Shown here piece after piece: positions 50,680-63,483 of a stretch of DNA of 64,000 nucleotides (the stretch's first letter is position 1; each line of letters starts with the position of its first letter). This DNA is from Cercis canadensis (lineage: Eukaryota > Streptophyta > Magnoliopsida > Fabales > Fabaceae). The notes below the pieces were generated by a model, which searched no databases, had not been told where the DNA came from, and saw only the letters and a list, made by a program, of their open reading frames with translations. The translations under genes and the position numbers were made by a program. Location of the stretch: assembly GCA_003255065.1 (NCBI GenBank), contig QAOA01007183.1, positions 853,001-917,000 on the forward strand. The letters run 5' to 3'.

Positions 50680-51736
50680 ATCCTTCTGATTTGACTGTGC
50701 TAATAATTCAGTCATATTACATGATAGTTCTGCCACACATTATTGTTTTTACTTTCATTTTTTTTTCTTGGGGTAATGGTGGGGGGTACATCTTCCACAT
50801 ATTTATTCTTCGAGTATAAATACTACTACCTAAAACAATTGCATAGAAAGTAATTTCAAATTGAAGTAAAAACAGGGTTACCACTTTTTATTATTGCTTG
50901 CATAGTGCAGACTACGTAGTTTCTATTTTGCTTGCCAGCCACCTGAAACGCAAGTGCCATCGTATTCCTCAAAAGACTAGAGCCGTACACTACATTTCTA
51001 ACCATTTGGGCAACATTAAATTCAGACAGTAAAGCGTCTGTGTTTTACTGTGTGAAAGAGGGTCCAAGTGGGTAATTTATCCTGTTGTGCAGACACATGA
51101 CAGCAGTCTAGGTATCGTTGTCCCATGAGCTTGATCTCATCACCTGGACTCACAAAAAAGCTCCGGAGTGATAAATGTGAAGTAACCAATAATTAGTAAG
51201 TAAATGTCTCAGTTATGACGTGAAATATGAGAAGGAATGACCTTGCTTGACAAAGCCTCACATAAAATTAGGCGTTTGCATCTAGAGATACTGTTAATTT
51301 ATCATCATCTCACCAGCATGCTACATGGCTCTAATAATCTTTGAAATACTTTTACATCAGCAATTGAATTTCATTGTCGTCTTCTTTTTTTTTTCTTATC
51401 AATTAGGAAGGAGAAAATTCATCTTCCGAATAAGTTCTGCAAAAGCTACTGTTTAGTAATTTGTATCTACCAATTATGTTTGATGACATGCATCAAGAAA
51501 GAACATTAAGAAAAGTTTCAAATGCAAAAATATACAAGGAAAAGGTTGACTACTGTGTTAGTGGGGGAAAAACATTTTCGGTATGCTCGCGCTGAGAATT
51601 GCGCATGTGGATTCAATCATTTATAATCTATTACAATGGAAATAGCTGAAGCTATATGGAGTTATCACTTGCACTTGCACTTGCAATAAGAATATCTGTT
51701 GACAAATTGCAGATTCCTATAAATCTTTGACAGAGG
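50680..51736. other. Intergenic, 3' side of JAC1
   Basis: Contains the JAC1 3' UTR next to 51737 and otherwise AT-rich DNA without a supported gene. Confidence 0.5.
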
Positions 51737-54700
51737 TTAGATTGCACCGAGCAGGTTGAAATGAGTCCATGCCTCCTGTACGTCAAATGAATACTTATTA
51801 ATTTGACTTCTGTAAGAAAAAATTGAATGAAAAACACATATCACAGTAACAATAAGGCAAATCAGTCATTTTCTATATATATATTGGAATAGCTTCTTGG
51901 AAGACATGTTCTATGTCTATGCAGATTGCAGACTATTTCTTTAAAGACCAATGTTCTTTGTGTCAAGTTCAGGAGTAACTGGTTTCAAATTGTGCAGATA
52001 GCTTGTCAGCTTCTTAAGATGTTTCTGCGACACCTAATATGACAAAAAATGCTGCATGCTATTCTCTGACTAACTGCAACTAGACCGAAGGCACGCAAGA
52101 TTTCAGATAGAAAACATAAAAGCCAAAAGGATCAGCTTAAGACCAACAAAACCAGAGTGAGCTTACAGTTAAGCACTCCAGTGAATAATTTTAGGACATG
52201 AAATGTACAAGAACAATTCCTTAAAGATGCCAGATGCTGCATCTATGAAAGGGATAGAATGATCTTTCATGAAAATAAGTTGCCACAAGGATTGTTACCT
52301 GTAAAATATCATAAACTTTTTCTGCCATGTATTTTTGATGTGAAGCAGCACCCTTCTGCTGCAACTTATCTGGATGTAGACAGAGTAAAGCTCTTTGATA
52401 CGTTCTTTTGACTGCATTCCCTTCAATAATATCAACAAGAGGCACAGGCTTCCAGCCGCTCTCTGGCCAAAGCACCTGTATGCAAGATCAAACCAAATCT
52501 TAATAAGGAGTACTTAGTATGAACTCAAATGCATCACCCTCAAAATATGATTCTGAACAGAGCAAAATGCATTATCTTTGTCAACAAACAAGAAGAACGA
52601 GTGGGATTTATTTATATAATTGGATAAGAAGTTGGGGTAAGAATATCCAGGAGAGAAGAAAATATTTATCATTGCTCACGTATTGCAATGTTGATAAGAG
52701 AGAGCGTATGTTTCCTTCCTTCCCATTAGACCACTGTCGTATCTTAGCATCAATAACCTACATTGTTTACAAAAACAATTACAGATATAATATTGCTCTA
52801 GAACAACTTCGAAAGAGCATAGCATGTATAGTTCCACAGTACTTGGATTTCTTGATTATTTTGGCTTTGTAAGACTTCATTCTCGCCTTGAGCTAATTCC
52901 TTTATCTGTACAAAATCCCAGTTAAGGAGCTCATCAACGCAAGGTATGTAAAAGCTCATTTTTTTTCTGCTAAAGAAGGAGGAATAATTTGGCATATAAG
53001 GTGCTCATTCAGATATACATTAAATGAAATAATGACATACCAGGAAATTCCCATGGAAGGATCTGTCTTTATCTCCCACCGCTACATCTGAACTATCAGG
53101 AACTGCTGCTAACAAATACGTTGTTGTAAAACATAATTATTCATCAAAGTACCCAGTCCAAATCATGGTCAAATGCATATTATAACTACCACCCCTCCCC
53201 TCAAAGTCAGGAAAGAGGTGAAATAGGATTATATTTACATATTGGATATGAAACATATGGTAATGAATATTTTTGCAGGACAGATTCAACTGACAGTAAA
53301 AAAAAAGAATCTAATGCATAATGCTTGTCCTATGATTCTGTTTTCTTATTATTAGGCACAGATCACATATATAATCTTTGTAGTCCTGACATATTCCTCT
53401 AAGCATGCTTTCAACAATTGTGCTCTCCTTTAAGTATTTAAGTAAATCAATTTCTCAACTGATGGGAAATCGGAAATAGAGAACTAACCGGTACCTGACG
53501 CTGGAATGTCATCCTGCCCATACCAATTATTACCAGACTTACTGGTGGTCTCTATGCCAGAGTTCTCCTTATTGGACTGTTCAGGATAATCTTCTACCTG
53601 GGAAAATTCAGTGACATACCAAATACTTTAAACTCAACGAAACTGTTATGGAAAATACTTCAGAAATTAAGTGCATTAATATTCTCGTTAAAAGAACTGA
53701 AAATTATTGTCATATTTTTTCCATTGTACTAGTACTTACTTCATTCTTCGTCCTTAAAACACCTCTGTGCTTGTATTCAGAACCCTGAATTCGAGATTTG
53801 TTATCAATTTCACGTTTCGTTGAAGGTTCTTGGTTGAAAATTCGAACAAATTCTTTGACCTTTCCTTTAACTCGGCCGTTTCCAATATTCTCATCCAAGC
53901 TTAATGAACCTTGGGAAGTAGCTTTGCTTACTTCCACTCCATTCACGGCAACTGTCGTTTCTTCTCGTTTCTTTGGATTCACGGCAATTTGTTCTTTCCA
54001 TTCGAACAAATTCTTCGCCTTGCTTTCCTTTCCCCTATGGCTTGTAGCCATCTCATCACAATCTGAAATAAAAAAAAAAATGAGGATAGTATTAGGAGAC
54101 AGCAAATTAGTTACATAATATAGGAATTAGATGCTGAAATGGGTTACCTTGTTTGTCATCACTTTCATTGAACAGAGTGTGTAATGGTTTCAACCGAGGC
54201 TTGTGAATTCGATTTGCATAAATAGGTTCTTCTTTGGTTTTTCCTGATAAGCCTGTCTCACTTACAGAATGTGTACTTGATTTACGTGACATAACATTAC
54301 TAGGAACATCTTTGACAACATTGTGAAGGCTGCTCAAGGTTTCTGATTGAGGTTTCGCAGGAGCTGTTTCTTGTATACTCACCCTATTTTGAGTGCTTAT
54401 AGAAGAAGTTGACCCATCTTCCTGTTTTCTGCTTTTCATCAAGAAAGACCCAGTATATGGTAAAAGGCTATCATTTTCTATGGTATTCTCACTGACCATA
54501 TGTTCCTTAGCGCTAGAACATCTCTCAATTTTAACTTTCTCTTTTGTTCTTGAGTTTCTCTCTGCCCTAAGTGGCCTCACCAATGGCAACCCTTTACTTG
54601 CCCATTTGTATATTGAGAAGTGAAATTGGCCATTGCCGGGCGCAACTTCACAAGTAGAAGAGTGTTGCTCCAGATTGATTTCTTTGTCAGCTTTATCTTG

Positions 54701-56851
54701 CGATAAAAGGCTTTGCCCGTAAGATGGTCTTATATCATTTTTGAAGCCCTCCTTACTTGAAAATCTAGACAAAGGAGTGGCTGGAGAATCCCAAGAGCTT
54801 AACCCATTTGAAGTACCATCCGTAATGTTGTTATTCAGGGTCCTAGTACTAGTACTAGTCGGGGAACCAAATGTTGAGAGCTCCGTGCCTTTTGTCAATT
54901 TCGCAGGAAGGCTGGTCATCATCAGTAGAAAGCATCAGTGGGAATTGAATTGAAGATGAACAACAAGTTAATGTGCAATGCTCAGGAGGCACTCAAAATG
55001 AGAATGAAGGTAAAAAAATAAGAGGAACCACATGGGCATAAGCCCCGTTCTGTTGGTCCTCTGGACCATGTGAATGACTTTGACACTATGTGCGTCATCG
55101 GCCAAGTTCTTCGGCGGGAATTGGAGGAGGCTCCACACGCGTCTCAGCCCCGCGCCCAAGAGAGCGATACAATTCCACGCTCCAAAGACCACTCGTTTCC
55201 GAGGACGCATCTCTGCGATTAATGGCCTGGGGACTTTCCACCTCGTGGTCCAAGGATGAGCTTATGTCTTCGGTTTCCATATATAAATTGCTAAAATATT
55301 TTGAATTAATTGATGTGGACCTTACTTCCAAAAACTTCTCACCTTTCGAATCAACCTCATCCAACGCAACACCTCAGTGAAGAAATTAACAACTTCAACG
55401 CAGAATTATTTCTGTTTCTTTTTTGTTTTTGTTTTTTTGGTATAATAACGGAGCTAAAACGCCCAGAAACAAAAACAACTACAGAAAAGAAACAGGGGGC
55501 AACACGATCCCCATATCATCAGCTACTAGCAAACTCAACAAACCAGAAGGAGGAGAAGCAAGATGCACCACGCCCATGATATCATTAATGTTTATATCTT
55601 GCAAATTATCTAATTTTTTTTATATTAAACTACACGTAATACTTAAAAAATTATTTTTGCTTTAAGAAAGAATATTTAAACAACTAGTGTATAAGTATAC
55701 AAAAAAAAATGGGTTCAATGTGAAACCACTCAAAATTTAAGAACCTACAATCAAATTTAGATTGTACAATATATATAAATATAGATAAAGTATAAATTTA
55801 TAAGTGTACAAATAATTATTTTTTACTTTTGAAAATGTTCCTAGTATTATAAGTTCTGTATAAAACCATATCATATTATGTATAATTAAGTGCCAAAAAT
55901 CATATTATATTATGTATAGTTAATGGATATATATGTAACACTATTTTAGTTGAGGGCTTTATCTGCATAAATGTTTGTTTCATTATATTTGTAGTTATTA
56001 TGCATATTACATGTAGTTATTAAGCTAAATATATGGTTATGGTCATTTTATTTAATTAAGTGGTTATTATGTATATATATGATTATTTTATTTAACACAT
56101 TTATTTTTTTTATGGGATTACACGTATAGTTATTAAAGTTTATACGTGGGGCTAACTCAACAACTAAATTAAAATGTAACATATGCGTACCAAACTATAA
56201 TATATGACAACTTTTGGCACTAAGATAGAAATAATAATTTTCTCTTAAAAAAAAGATAGAAATAATAATTTATGAAGTTAGAAAGGATGCGAAAATATAA
56301 TTAAAAAAGCATATCAATTATTTGAATAAAAAGAAGAAGATAATGATGAGAAGGTGTCAGAAAAGAAGTGGAAGGCAATTAAGCGAAAACCTTAATGATG
56401 CAGGGAGAGAGGAAATCCCGAAAGGTTGAGCTTTGGGAGGCAGAGGACGGGCAGGACTCAAAACTCGCGAGGCAGAAAAAGGGTCTCTTTCATGCCTCCT
56501 CGGTGTACAACTTTGAGATTCATCGCCTCCAAAAATGTCGTCAAAGAAGTCATTGCTTGGGTATCGCCTCCAACTTACATTTTCTTCCCCGAACACTGGT
56601 TTTTCACTCACACGAGGCCATGCACATGAAGGAGCAGCTTCTTCGTATTCCCTTTCCACTCCACTCAAATCCTGCAATTCCCTCACACTGCACCGCATCT
56701 CCTGAATAGATGACCGCCTTGGTGGCCCACCGAACACATCGTGGAAATCAACATCTGAGTTTCTGTTTGGCGTGCTCGGATTAGTGGACGATCTCTGATT
56801 CTGAAGATTATAACCTAAAAGAAGGCTCTCTCTTCGAGAAAGTCTCTCCAT
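51737..56851 (-). CDS. JAC1: J-domain protein required for chloroplast accumulation response (auxilin-like)
   Basis: Nine exons on the minus strand: 56851-56391, 54911-54148, 54062-53740, 53597-53495, 53108-53041, 52905-52843, 52757-52680, 52475-52299 and 51775-51737. They join in frame to 691 residues. Arabidopsis JAC1 controls chloroplast movement under blue light through chloroplast actin filaments. The N-terminus [15 protein letters not shown] and the repeated [17 protein letters not shown] segments match the family. Residues ~150-570 are Ser-rich and disordered. The C-terminus ([58 protein letters not shown]) is the auxilin-type J domain with the HPD motif that stimulates Hsc70. Exon 5 has a tandem acceptor (starts 53108 or 53105), which would add or remove one Ala. 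The start ATG begins the conserved MERLSRRES. Confidence 0.93.
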
Positions 56852-57932
56852 TCCAGTCACCACACAGTAACAACGCACCAGACCAAATCAATTCACTGAC
56901 TCGTAGTCGCAGCAGCAATTCATGGAGACATAATACAATTCAAGATACTTACAATTGGCGGGAAATACTTTGATTGGATTTCTGAGGATGAAAATCATAA
57001 AGAGGTGTTGAAGTTGAAGCAAGGGCATAGACAATCAAGGTTTGTGCAGTGCAGTGCAGTTAGTTTCAAGAGTTTGGAAGATGAGGGAATGGAAATTTTC
57101 GAAAAGGAGGGCGCACTAGAGGACAGGGTGGGGCGAATTGGTGGGGAGCGATTTCGAATTCTGAAGCCACATAATATTTGCTAGTGAGAATCTCTAGGAC
57201 CGAGTGCGGATAAGGAGAAGAAAATTCCAAAGGACAAATCAATCCAACTGATCACTGAGATGATTATGATATGTACTGTGCACTGAGGCAATACTATAAT
57301 TTAAAATTAAATTCCTTTGGCGACCGTTACTCGGAATTTTTGTGATACTAATTGAATCTGCTGTTAGGCTGTCATTTCTCTGCCTAACAATTTTTGGTTA
57401 GACTAGGAAGCATTCACCAACAACCCAATAAAAATGTCGTAACAAAACCCCCAAACTTGGGCCTTGCCTACTGTTATATATTAACAGTCACGCAACAAGA
57501 AGAAACTCACCATGTGATTTGAGGGAACTAAAGATGCAAAATCCTGGATGGTAGTCACCATGCTGTATAACATCGAATTTCAACTTAATACACAGATTAT
57601 GGCCCAAAAAAAAAGGATAATAATAATACAAAGATGACAGAAATACAAATCTAGCAAGCGTACAGTGTACAGAAAACCTCTTCAATCAACAAATAAACAA
57701 TTTGTAACCCCTCACCTCTCTTCTATCTTAACCAGCCAAGGGTATTACATCACACAGGTTAATAGTATAATGCCAGACGCTGGAAGGGAACTTAAAACAA
57801 TGTCTTCTGTATTAGGGACACAGATATGAAATAAATTGGTCCTGGGAGGAGAACTAAAACGCATCCCTCTGTATCAGACAAATTGAGCATCGAAGTCCTT
57901 CCTGGGTCAGAACCACAAAGTTAATATCCCTA
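56852..57932. other. JAC1 upstream region and RRA 3' region
   Basis: The JAC1 promoter and 5' UTR and the 3' UTR of the next minus-strand gene. A CAGTG repeat (GCAGTGCAGTGCAG) lies near 57048. Nothing else recognised. Confidence 0.5.
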
Positions 57933-59944
57933 CTAATCAGAACCATCTGGGAAATGTTCCAGTGCATCTTGTTTTCCATTGACATAAAAGTCTACTACTG
58001 CCTTGATTCTCGAGAATTTATCAGGATGGTAGTTGACATGTACAATCACTGGCTTCAACTTTTTAAGTCTAGCATCTTTTCTAACAGTCTTAAAGAGAAC
58101 CTTACTGTTCATAAAGAGATAGATATCCATAGTTCTTTTCGCAGCATGAAGCCCATCATTACCAGGACGTGAAGGGAAAAAGAGCTCTTCATTAAAAACT
58201 GCTTGGTCCCATGATTTTGATTCCCGAGAAAGCCGACCAGAAACGCGATCCAAGAGCTCAATTGAAGGAAGAGTAGGCCTTATGTAGAAGAAACCAGAGT
58301 TGTAAACCCATATCCTCATTGTATGAGCATATCGAGCCCATCCCATTGCAGGTTCATCAAAGACATCGTTATACCCATAAGCTGTCACATTATTGTGACC
58401 ATCAGACATAGACTCAACATCTGAATCCCGATAAAGATAGTCAAAGGGGTTCTGCAAGTATACAATATCAACATCCGAGAGAAGAACACTGTAACCCAAT
58501 TGTAGAAATTCTCTTAGAATACGAAATTTCAAGCCCGAGACAGCATGGTTACCACCTGTCTTAGCGATTGAATCAATACCTTCATCTGGATCTCTTCTAT
58601 AGACTGGAACATCATTCGATTTGCAGAATTCTTCTATATTGTCATCTAATGCTACTACTAAATAATTAGGTATACCAACCTTCTTGATGTTGGTAAACCA
58701 GACCTCTAACATGGCTTTCACATTAGAGTTTGCCAGGGCAACTATAAGCTCTTTCTGAATAGCAACTTCCTCCAAGATTTTTGCCAGTCTCGGATTTACA
58801 GATTCATCAGGAATGACAGTTGGATTAGTTCTCAGACCCTTGACAGTGCCAAAAGGCCCAGCCTTGTGCTTCTCACCCAGCATAACGAACTGTTGCTGTG
58901 CATGACCCTTTCCTTGCTCAGACAGCCGCAGTTTCTCCGTTAGACTTTTAACCTGCTTCTTGAGCTCAGAATTCTTCTCCGTTACTGATAGAATATCCGA
59001 CTTCAGAGCATTAATCCTTTCCGGTGATTCACATGCAGACGAACCAATCTAACAAAGAATAGCAAAAATAAGAGCTATATAACCATGCTAAACACAATGA
59101 TACAATAAATTGTGATGGGAACTAAGAAAAGAAACATAACATCCACCCACCCCCCAAAAGAGAGGGAGCCCCGAGGGGAGAGAAGGCCAAAAGGGTGGGA
59201 CAACATTAAAGTATTTTGGCTTAAAGGCCCTCATGCAATAGGTCTGGCTTTAATCTTGCCCTTGGTTAGGAACTGCCCAAAACAGGAAGGAAGCAGATGG
59301 CTAACCAATTTTATCAGAGAGAAAGAAGGAAGATTGATTGCTTCTAATGGTGGCATTGCACGAAACACGAAGTGCTCAAACAAATAGCATGATGTATCAA
59401 CGTGCCATAACAGAGGCAAAAAGGAAAGAAAAGTAGAGTCACTAAAGGGATTAGCAATGAAAATATCAAATTCAAGTCTATCTATGAATTACGACTTGAT
59501 TGGCGTGGTAGTCATATTCTGCTGTAATAAGTTAGCATACCAGCAATGACGGCCTTTAACAATGAAATACATGCCATATGACATTCAAAAGCACTGAATT
59601 GAACTCCTAGTTCTAGTCTATCTAGATCAATCAAATAACGGCTCATAGTAAAAATAAACTCTCAAGTCCACCAAACTGCAAATCAGCAATAAGTAGAATA
59701 GAATTTCAATTTACATCAAACAGAAAGGAATAGAGCGCTGGAAGACAAAGATCAAAACCTGAAGATCCGAAATTCCGATTCGACGACTATGAATGGGACG
59801 ATTGGAGCTGAAGAATCCATGAGGTGATAACAAGGCGAAGACGCATCCCAGAAGAACACCAATTACTACAGCGACAATGACGCGAGATCCCTGAATCGAT
59901 TGGCCCTTTTCTCTAGTAAAAAACCCTTCCCGACGACCCGCCAT
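57933..59944 (-). CDS. RRA2: Arabinosyltransferase RRA (GT77, reduced residual arabinose)
   Basis: Two exons on the minus strand, 59944-59759 and 59048-57933, join at CTTCAG|GTTT...TTAG|ATTGG to 433 residues. RRA proteins are Golgi type II membrane enzymes that add the second arabinose to hydroxyproline O-arabinosides on extensins and small peptides. Residues ~21-43 ([20 protein letters not shown]) form the signal anchor. Residues ~75-110 are a likely coiled-coil stem with many Glu, Lys and Leu. The catalytic domain has the DxD motif in [14 protein letters not shown] and the GT77 blocks [30 protein letters not shown] and HVNYHPDK. The start is the ATG of MAGRREGFF; upstream in-frame codons read through but are poorly conserved. 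The order next to JAC1 matches Arabidopsis RRA2. RRA1 and RRA3 are the alternatives. Confidence 0.93.
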
Positions 59945-61134
59945 GCTCTCTTTCTGTGCTTTGTCACACACTCGCGGAGAGAGGATTGCGGAATGAAACT
60001 TCTATTTTACAACAAGAAAGTAAGGGTTTCAGTCTCATGCCTCCTCGAAAGGAAATGCAAGTCTGAAGCCCTAGATGGAATTTCTACTATCTCAAGGACG
60101 TAGACTGCTAGAGTCTTTGGTCGTCTGGGTGGTCGGTAGTAATAGACAAAGTCGTTTGTTTTGTTGTCTCACTCTGCCAGTGCCTGCAATAACAAAATGT
60201 GGCACTAGTCAATACTCATAGCGGGAATTGGGAAACTCAGAGTTCACTCCCTATTTTGGGCTTCAGCATCTGGGCCTCATGGACATATCACATAGGTAGT
60301 TGGATCATTAATTCATGAACAGTTGCAATAAATATCGGTCCAGCTCCAGAAGTTACAGAATTCAAAAAATAGGAAAAGGAAAAAAACTGTAAATTCCACT
60401 CATATAAGTTCATCGTAGTTCGCAACTTTGCATTATTACATATAGAAAGTAGTGGATTTTGATCAAATGCCTCCATTGAACATGTGTATCTTTACGCTTT
60501 CTATTCCTAATAATGTGTATGTGCTCCCTCTATATCCATTGGTTGTAGACTTGTAGATCAAATTACCGGCTCTCATCCTGTGGAGAGTCGTTGAGTGAGA
60601 CATTATCATGCAATGCAATGGACTCGGGATGTCAACCTACTGTCCATTATTTTACCGCGATCTTCGAAGGAGCAAAAAAAAAGTGAATTGGGTTTCTTTG
60701 TTTGAAATTGCAAAATCAAATGATTCCACCGTCTAATCCAACAATAACTCACAAGAAACTTGGCTAATAGGCAAGTACGAGATCATTGTTGATTATTTTA
60801 TACGAACACAACAGAAATAGCAAACATTAACATCAACGCATTCAACGTAGGTACACAAATCCTAAACCAAAAAAAAAAAAATTGAAATACTACACATATT
60901 TCTCTGTCATTTCAGTTCTTACCGGAGCAACATTTATTTCCTCCAACCCTCTGATTACGGTATTATAACTTTGGTTGAAAAATATATATAAATCAAGAGA
61001 TAGTGATTGCGGAGAGAAATTTTTGATTCACAGGAGCTATCTGAACACAATGTGACCAATATCAAATCTTTTACTTACAATCGCAAAATGTGAATCGGCA
61101 TTTTCGACAAAAAGGGTATATACAAGAGAGTGAG
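59945..61134. other. RRA upstream region and PP2C 3' region
   Basis: The RRA promoter and leader sit to the left and the PP2C 3' UTR to the right. An A run lies near 60868-60880. No other gene recognised. Confidence 0.5.
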
Positions 61135-63483
61135 TTACGCATTTTCAGAGCCGGAAATATATGAAACTACAACTGTGGTATCATCAAGTTTGCCACCATA
61201 GTAACGGAAACCAGCATCTTGAGCAGCAGTTGAGAAAGGTGTTTGGCGGTCTTTATCCTGTGCCCGTTGGCGTGCCAATGCTGCTATCTTCTGAGCTGTC
61301 ACCTGAGGGCTTAAACCAGCTCTTATTGCATGAACCACCACCGCTGTAATCTCATTATTATACAAGTTGTCAAACAGTCCATCCGTACCAGCAATTATAA
61401 CATCACCAGGTGCAACAGGAATGGTGAAAACCTAATATAAACAAGGTCACCCAGGTAAGAGTTCAACAAGAAGCTAATCACCAAGCATAAAGAGTAGACA
61501 GTCCAACCAGCTTAACTAGTTTATTCTACTAGAATATCACCTAATGAGTTTTAATTTGTAATGAAACATCACTAGTGACCATGGTAAACAGCTTCGGATA
61601 TAATTACAACCATTAACTTAGGACAATACAGATAATTAGGTAAGTTATAGCAGAAGTAAACAATGTAGCAGACAATCAACCCACTCCACTACACAGCAGA
61701 GGAGAGACCTGATATATGAACCTTTGTTCGGAGAAGCTGACAATTTGATCAGCCAACTAAGACCAAAAGTCTTAATAAATCATATTAGGTAAGTAGCAGA
61801 GTATTATACTTTGTTTAGTTACAATTTAATAAAATCAAATAACAAAATATATTACTATGACAAGAATGCAAAATCAAGGGTTTAACCCAAATTGTTGTCA
61901 TTAACTCTCGGAGAAGACAAAGAAACACAAGGACAAAGTGGGATATTAGGGAAGCGGAAGATAAAGGAAAATCGTCATACTCCCATTAACCAGGCCCCCA
62001 CCACCCCCTCTCTTCAGCATATGCGTTTAAGGGTAAGAAATATACAAAAGCGATATAAGTAATCATAAATAAAAAACAATATCACTTGCAAACGTTCATA
62101 AAGGCCACACTATGAAAAGATTTGACTAAAGCATAATGCATTATCCATTAAGAAATAACAAATAAGAAATTCTTTCAACCAATCTAGTCTCCATCTCTTA
62201 AGCATAAAGTCTAAAACAAGGAGCTTACTGCTTACCTGACCAGAACTAGGTAAATCACTATCACTTCCACTTTCCAGTTGAAATGTGAAATTGAAATCAT
62301 GTTGCTGCACAGGGGAACGGAATATAGTGCACCCATCACGGACTACCATAAACCCACTGTCCCCCAAATTAATAGCATGAAGGCCCTACAGAAGGAAATT
62401 AATTGATTCAGCTGCTGCTAGAAAGAATTCCAAAATAATAATTATAATGATGATGATCTTTTTCAGGATTAAAAAGAGACAAACCAATGCTGATTATTTA
62501 CAAACAGAAAGTGTTCATAACCTAGACAAGTGTTACGCCCTGACTTTCTTACAATCTCATGAAGCTTAATTTTTCACCAAGGACTTGCTGTCCAGAGCAC
62601 TGGAGACGGATCTATAGCTCTCTAGAAGGTCCTAGAACCTTGGGGAAGGTTCTAGAAGATTCTAGCACTTGGGCATCAAGAGACATCAAGAAGGACCTAA
62701 AACCTAGGAGAAGACTCTAGACCTTGTGCATCATGAGGGTTCAAGAATGTTCTAGATCCTTGGAGAGAACACTTAGGCTCTCAAGGATACTCTAGAGAAA
62801 TCCATGTAAATATCTTAAGATACTTTCTAGAGATGTTTAGAAGGCTAAGTAAATATCTAGATAATTTAGGAGTAAGAAAGTGGGAAGGTTCTAGAACCAC
62901 ATCCCCACCATACACTTGGATAGATCTCCACCGTCCATTAAAGAGGTGTTCTAACTATAAATAGGTGAGGTATTCTTAGGCCTGAGCATATATAGAGAGT
63001 TTGAGAGGCAGATGTAAATAAAACTTCTTTTTGGGAGACTGAACTGTAAACCACAAACTAGTTCTAGGTTATCTATCAGTTCAAAACTACATGATAAACT
63101 TATTGGCATCTTGCCACGGTTAAAAGTGCCATGTGGTAGGCATGACAGGACTAAAGCTATTACAAGAGGAAGACATAAAGACAAATGTAAACATACTTGA
63201 TTAGTAAGTGCAATAATGCATGCCGTTGAGGAACCCTTAGCTTTTGTACTTGAGTGTGCTTTTTCCAGCACCCTAGCTGGGTCAATAGAACCTTTTGGCT
63301 CCTCTTTGATAGCATTCACTGAATGGGACATGAGTTCACGGGAGTACTTTCCAGCATCAACACCAACTTCTGCCCAGCCACCAACACCATCTGCCACCCC
63401 TATTGCTTGTTCCTCTGTACATATAAAGTGTGCGTCTTCTCCACCAGTTTCTTCTTTATCAGGATGGGGCAAGTAGCATGACC
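61135..63483 (-). CDS. PP2C80: Protein phosphatase 2C (PP2C55/PP2C80 type), C-terminal exons, partial
   Basis: Three exons on the minus strand, 63483-63197, 62385-62236 and 61431-61135, give ~243 C-terminal residues. The first visible exon starts in phase with two bases completing a codon from an upstream exon, which must lie right of 64000 or unseen in 63484-64000. The fold is the RsbU/SpoIIE-like PP2C group of plant organelle-type phosphatases. Metal-binding motifs visible are [29 protein letters not shown] and [23 protein letters not shown] and [14 protein letters not shown] are subgroup signatures. Ser/Thr dephosphorylation in plastid or mitochondrion is likely, but the transit peptide is outside the window. 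All catalytic Asp residues in view are present. The intron 62386-63196 contains the repeat described separately. Confidence 0.9.
62645..62662 (+). promoter_or_regulatory. Perfect four-unit heat-shock element
   Basis: GAAGGTTCTAGAAGATTC is four alternating GAA/TTC triplets at exact 5-bp spacing, the consensus bound by trimeric heat-shock factors. Confidence 0.7.
62884..62896 (+). promoter_or_regulatory. Three-unit heat-shock element ~60 bp before a TATA box
   Basis: GAAGGTTCTAGAA has three perfect units and precedes the TATAAATAG at 62956 by about 60 bp, a spacing usual for heat-inducible promoters. Confidence 0.65.

Larger units (their letters stand above)
62531..63075 (+). mobile_element. 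Possible solo LTR or TRIM-like fossil in the PP2C intron, with heat-shock elements
   Basis: The segment starts TGTTACGCCCTGAC, as many plant LTRs do. It carries repeated TTCTAGA-type motifs, a TATA box (TATAAATAG, 62956-62964) and a poly(A) signal AATAAA at 63017, in that order on the plus strand. This U3-R arrangement suggests an LTR remnant. No matching partner LTR, no internal region and no clear target duplication were found, so the right end is approximate and the class is uncertain. Confidence 0.38.

Noticed and set aside
55095-55364. 89-codon frame in JAC1 intron 1
   Set aside because: The exon 1/exon 2 junction restores the family sequence without it, and it ends in a stop.
60121-61134. 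Possible small gene between RRA and PP2C
   Set aside because: Only short frames without domain or conserved motif.
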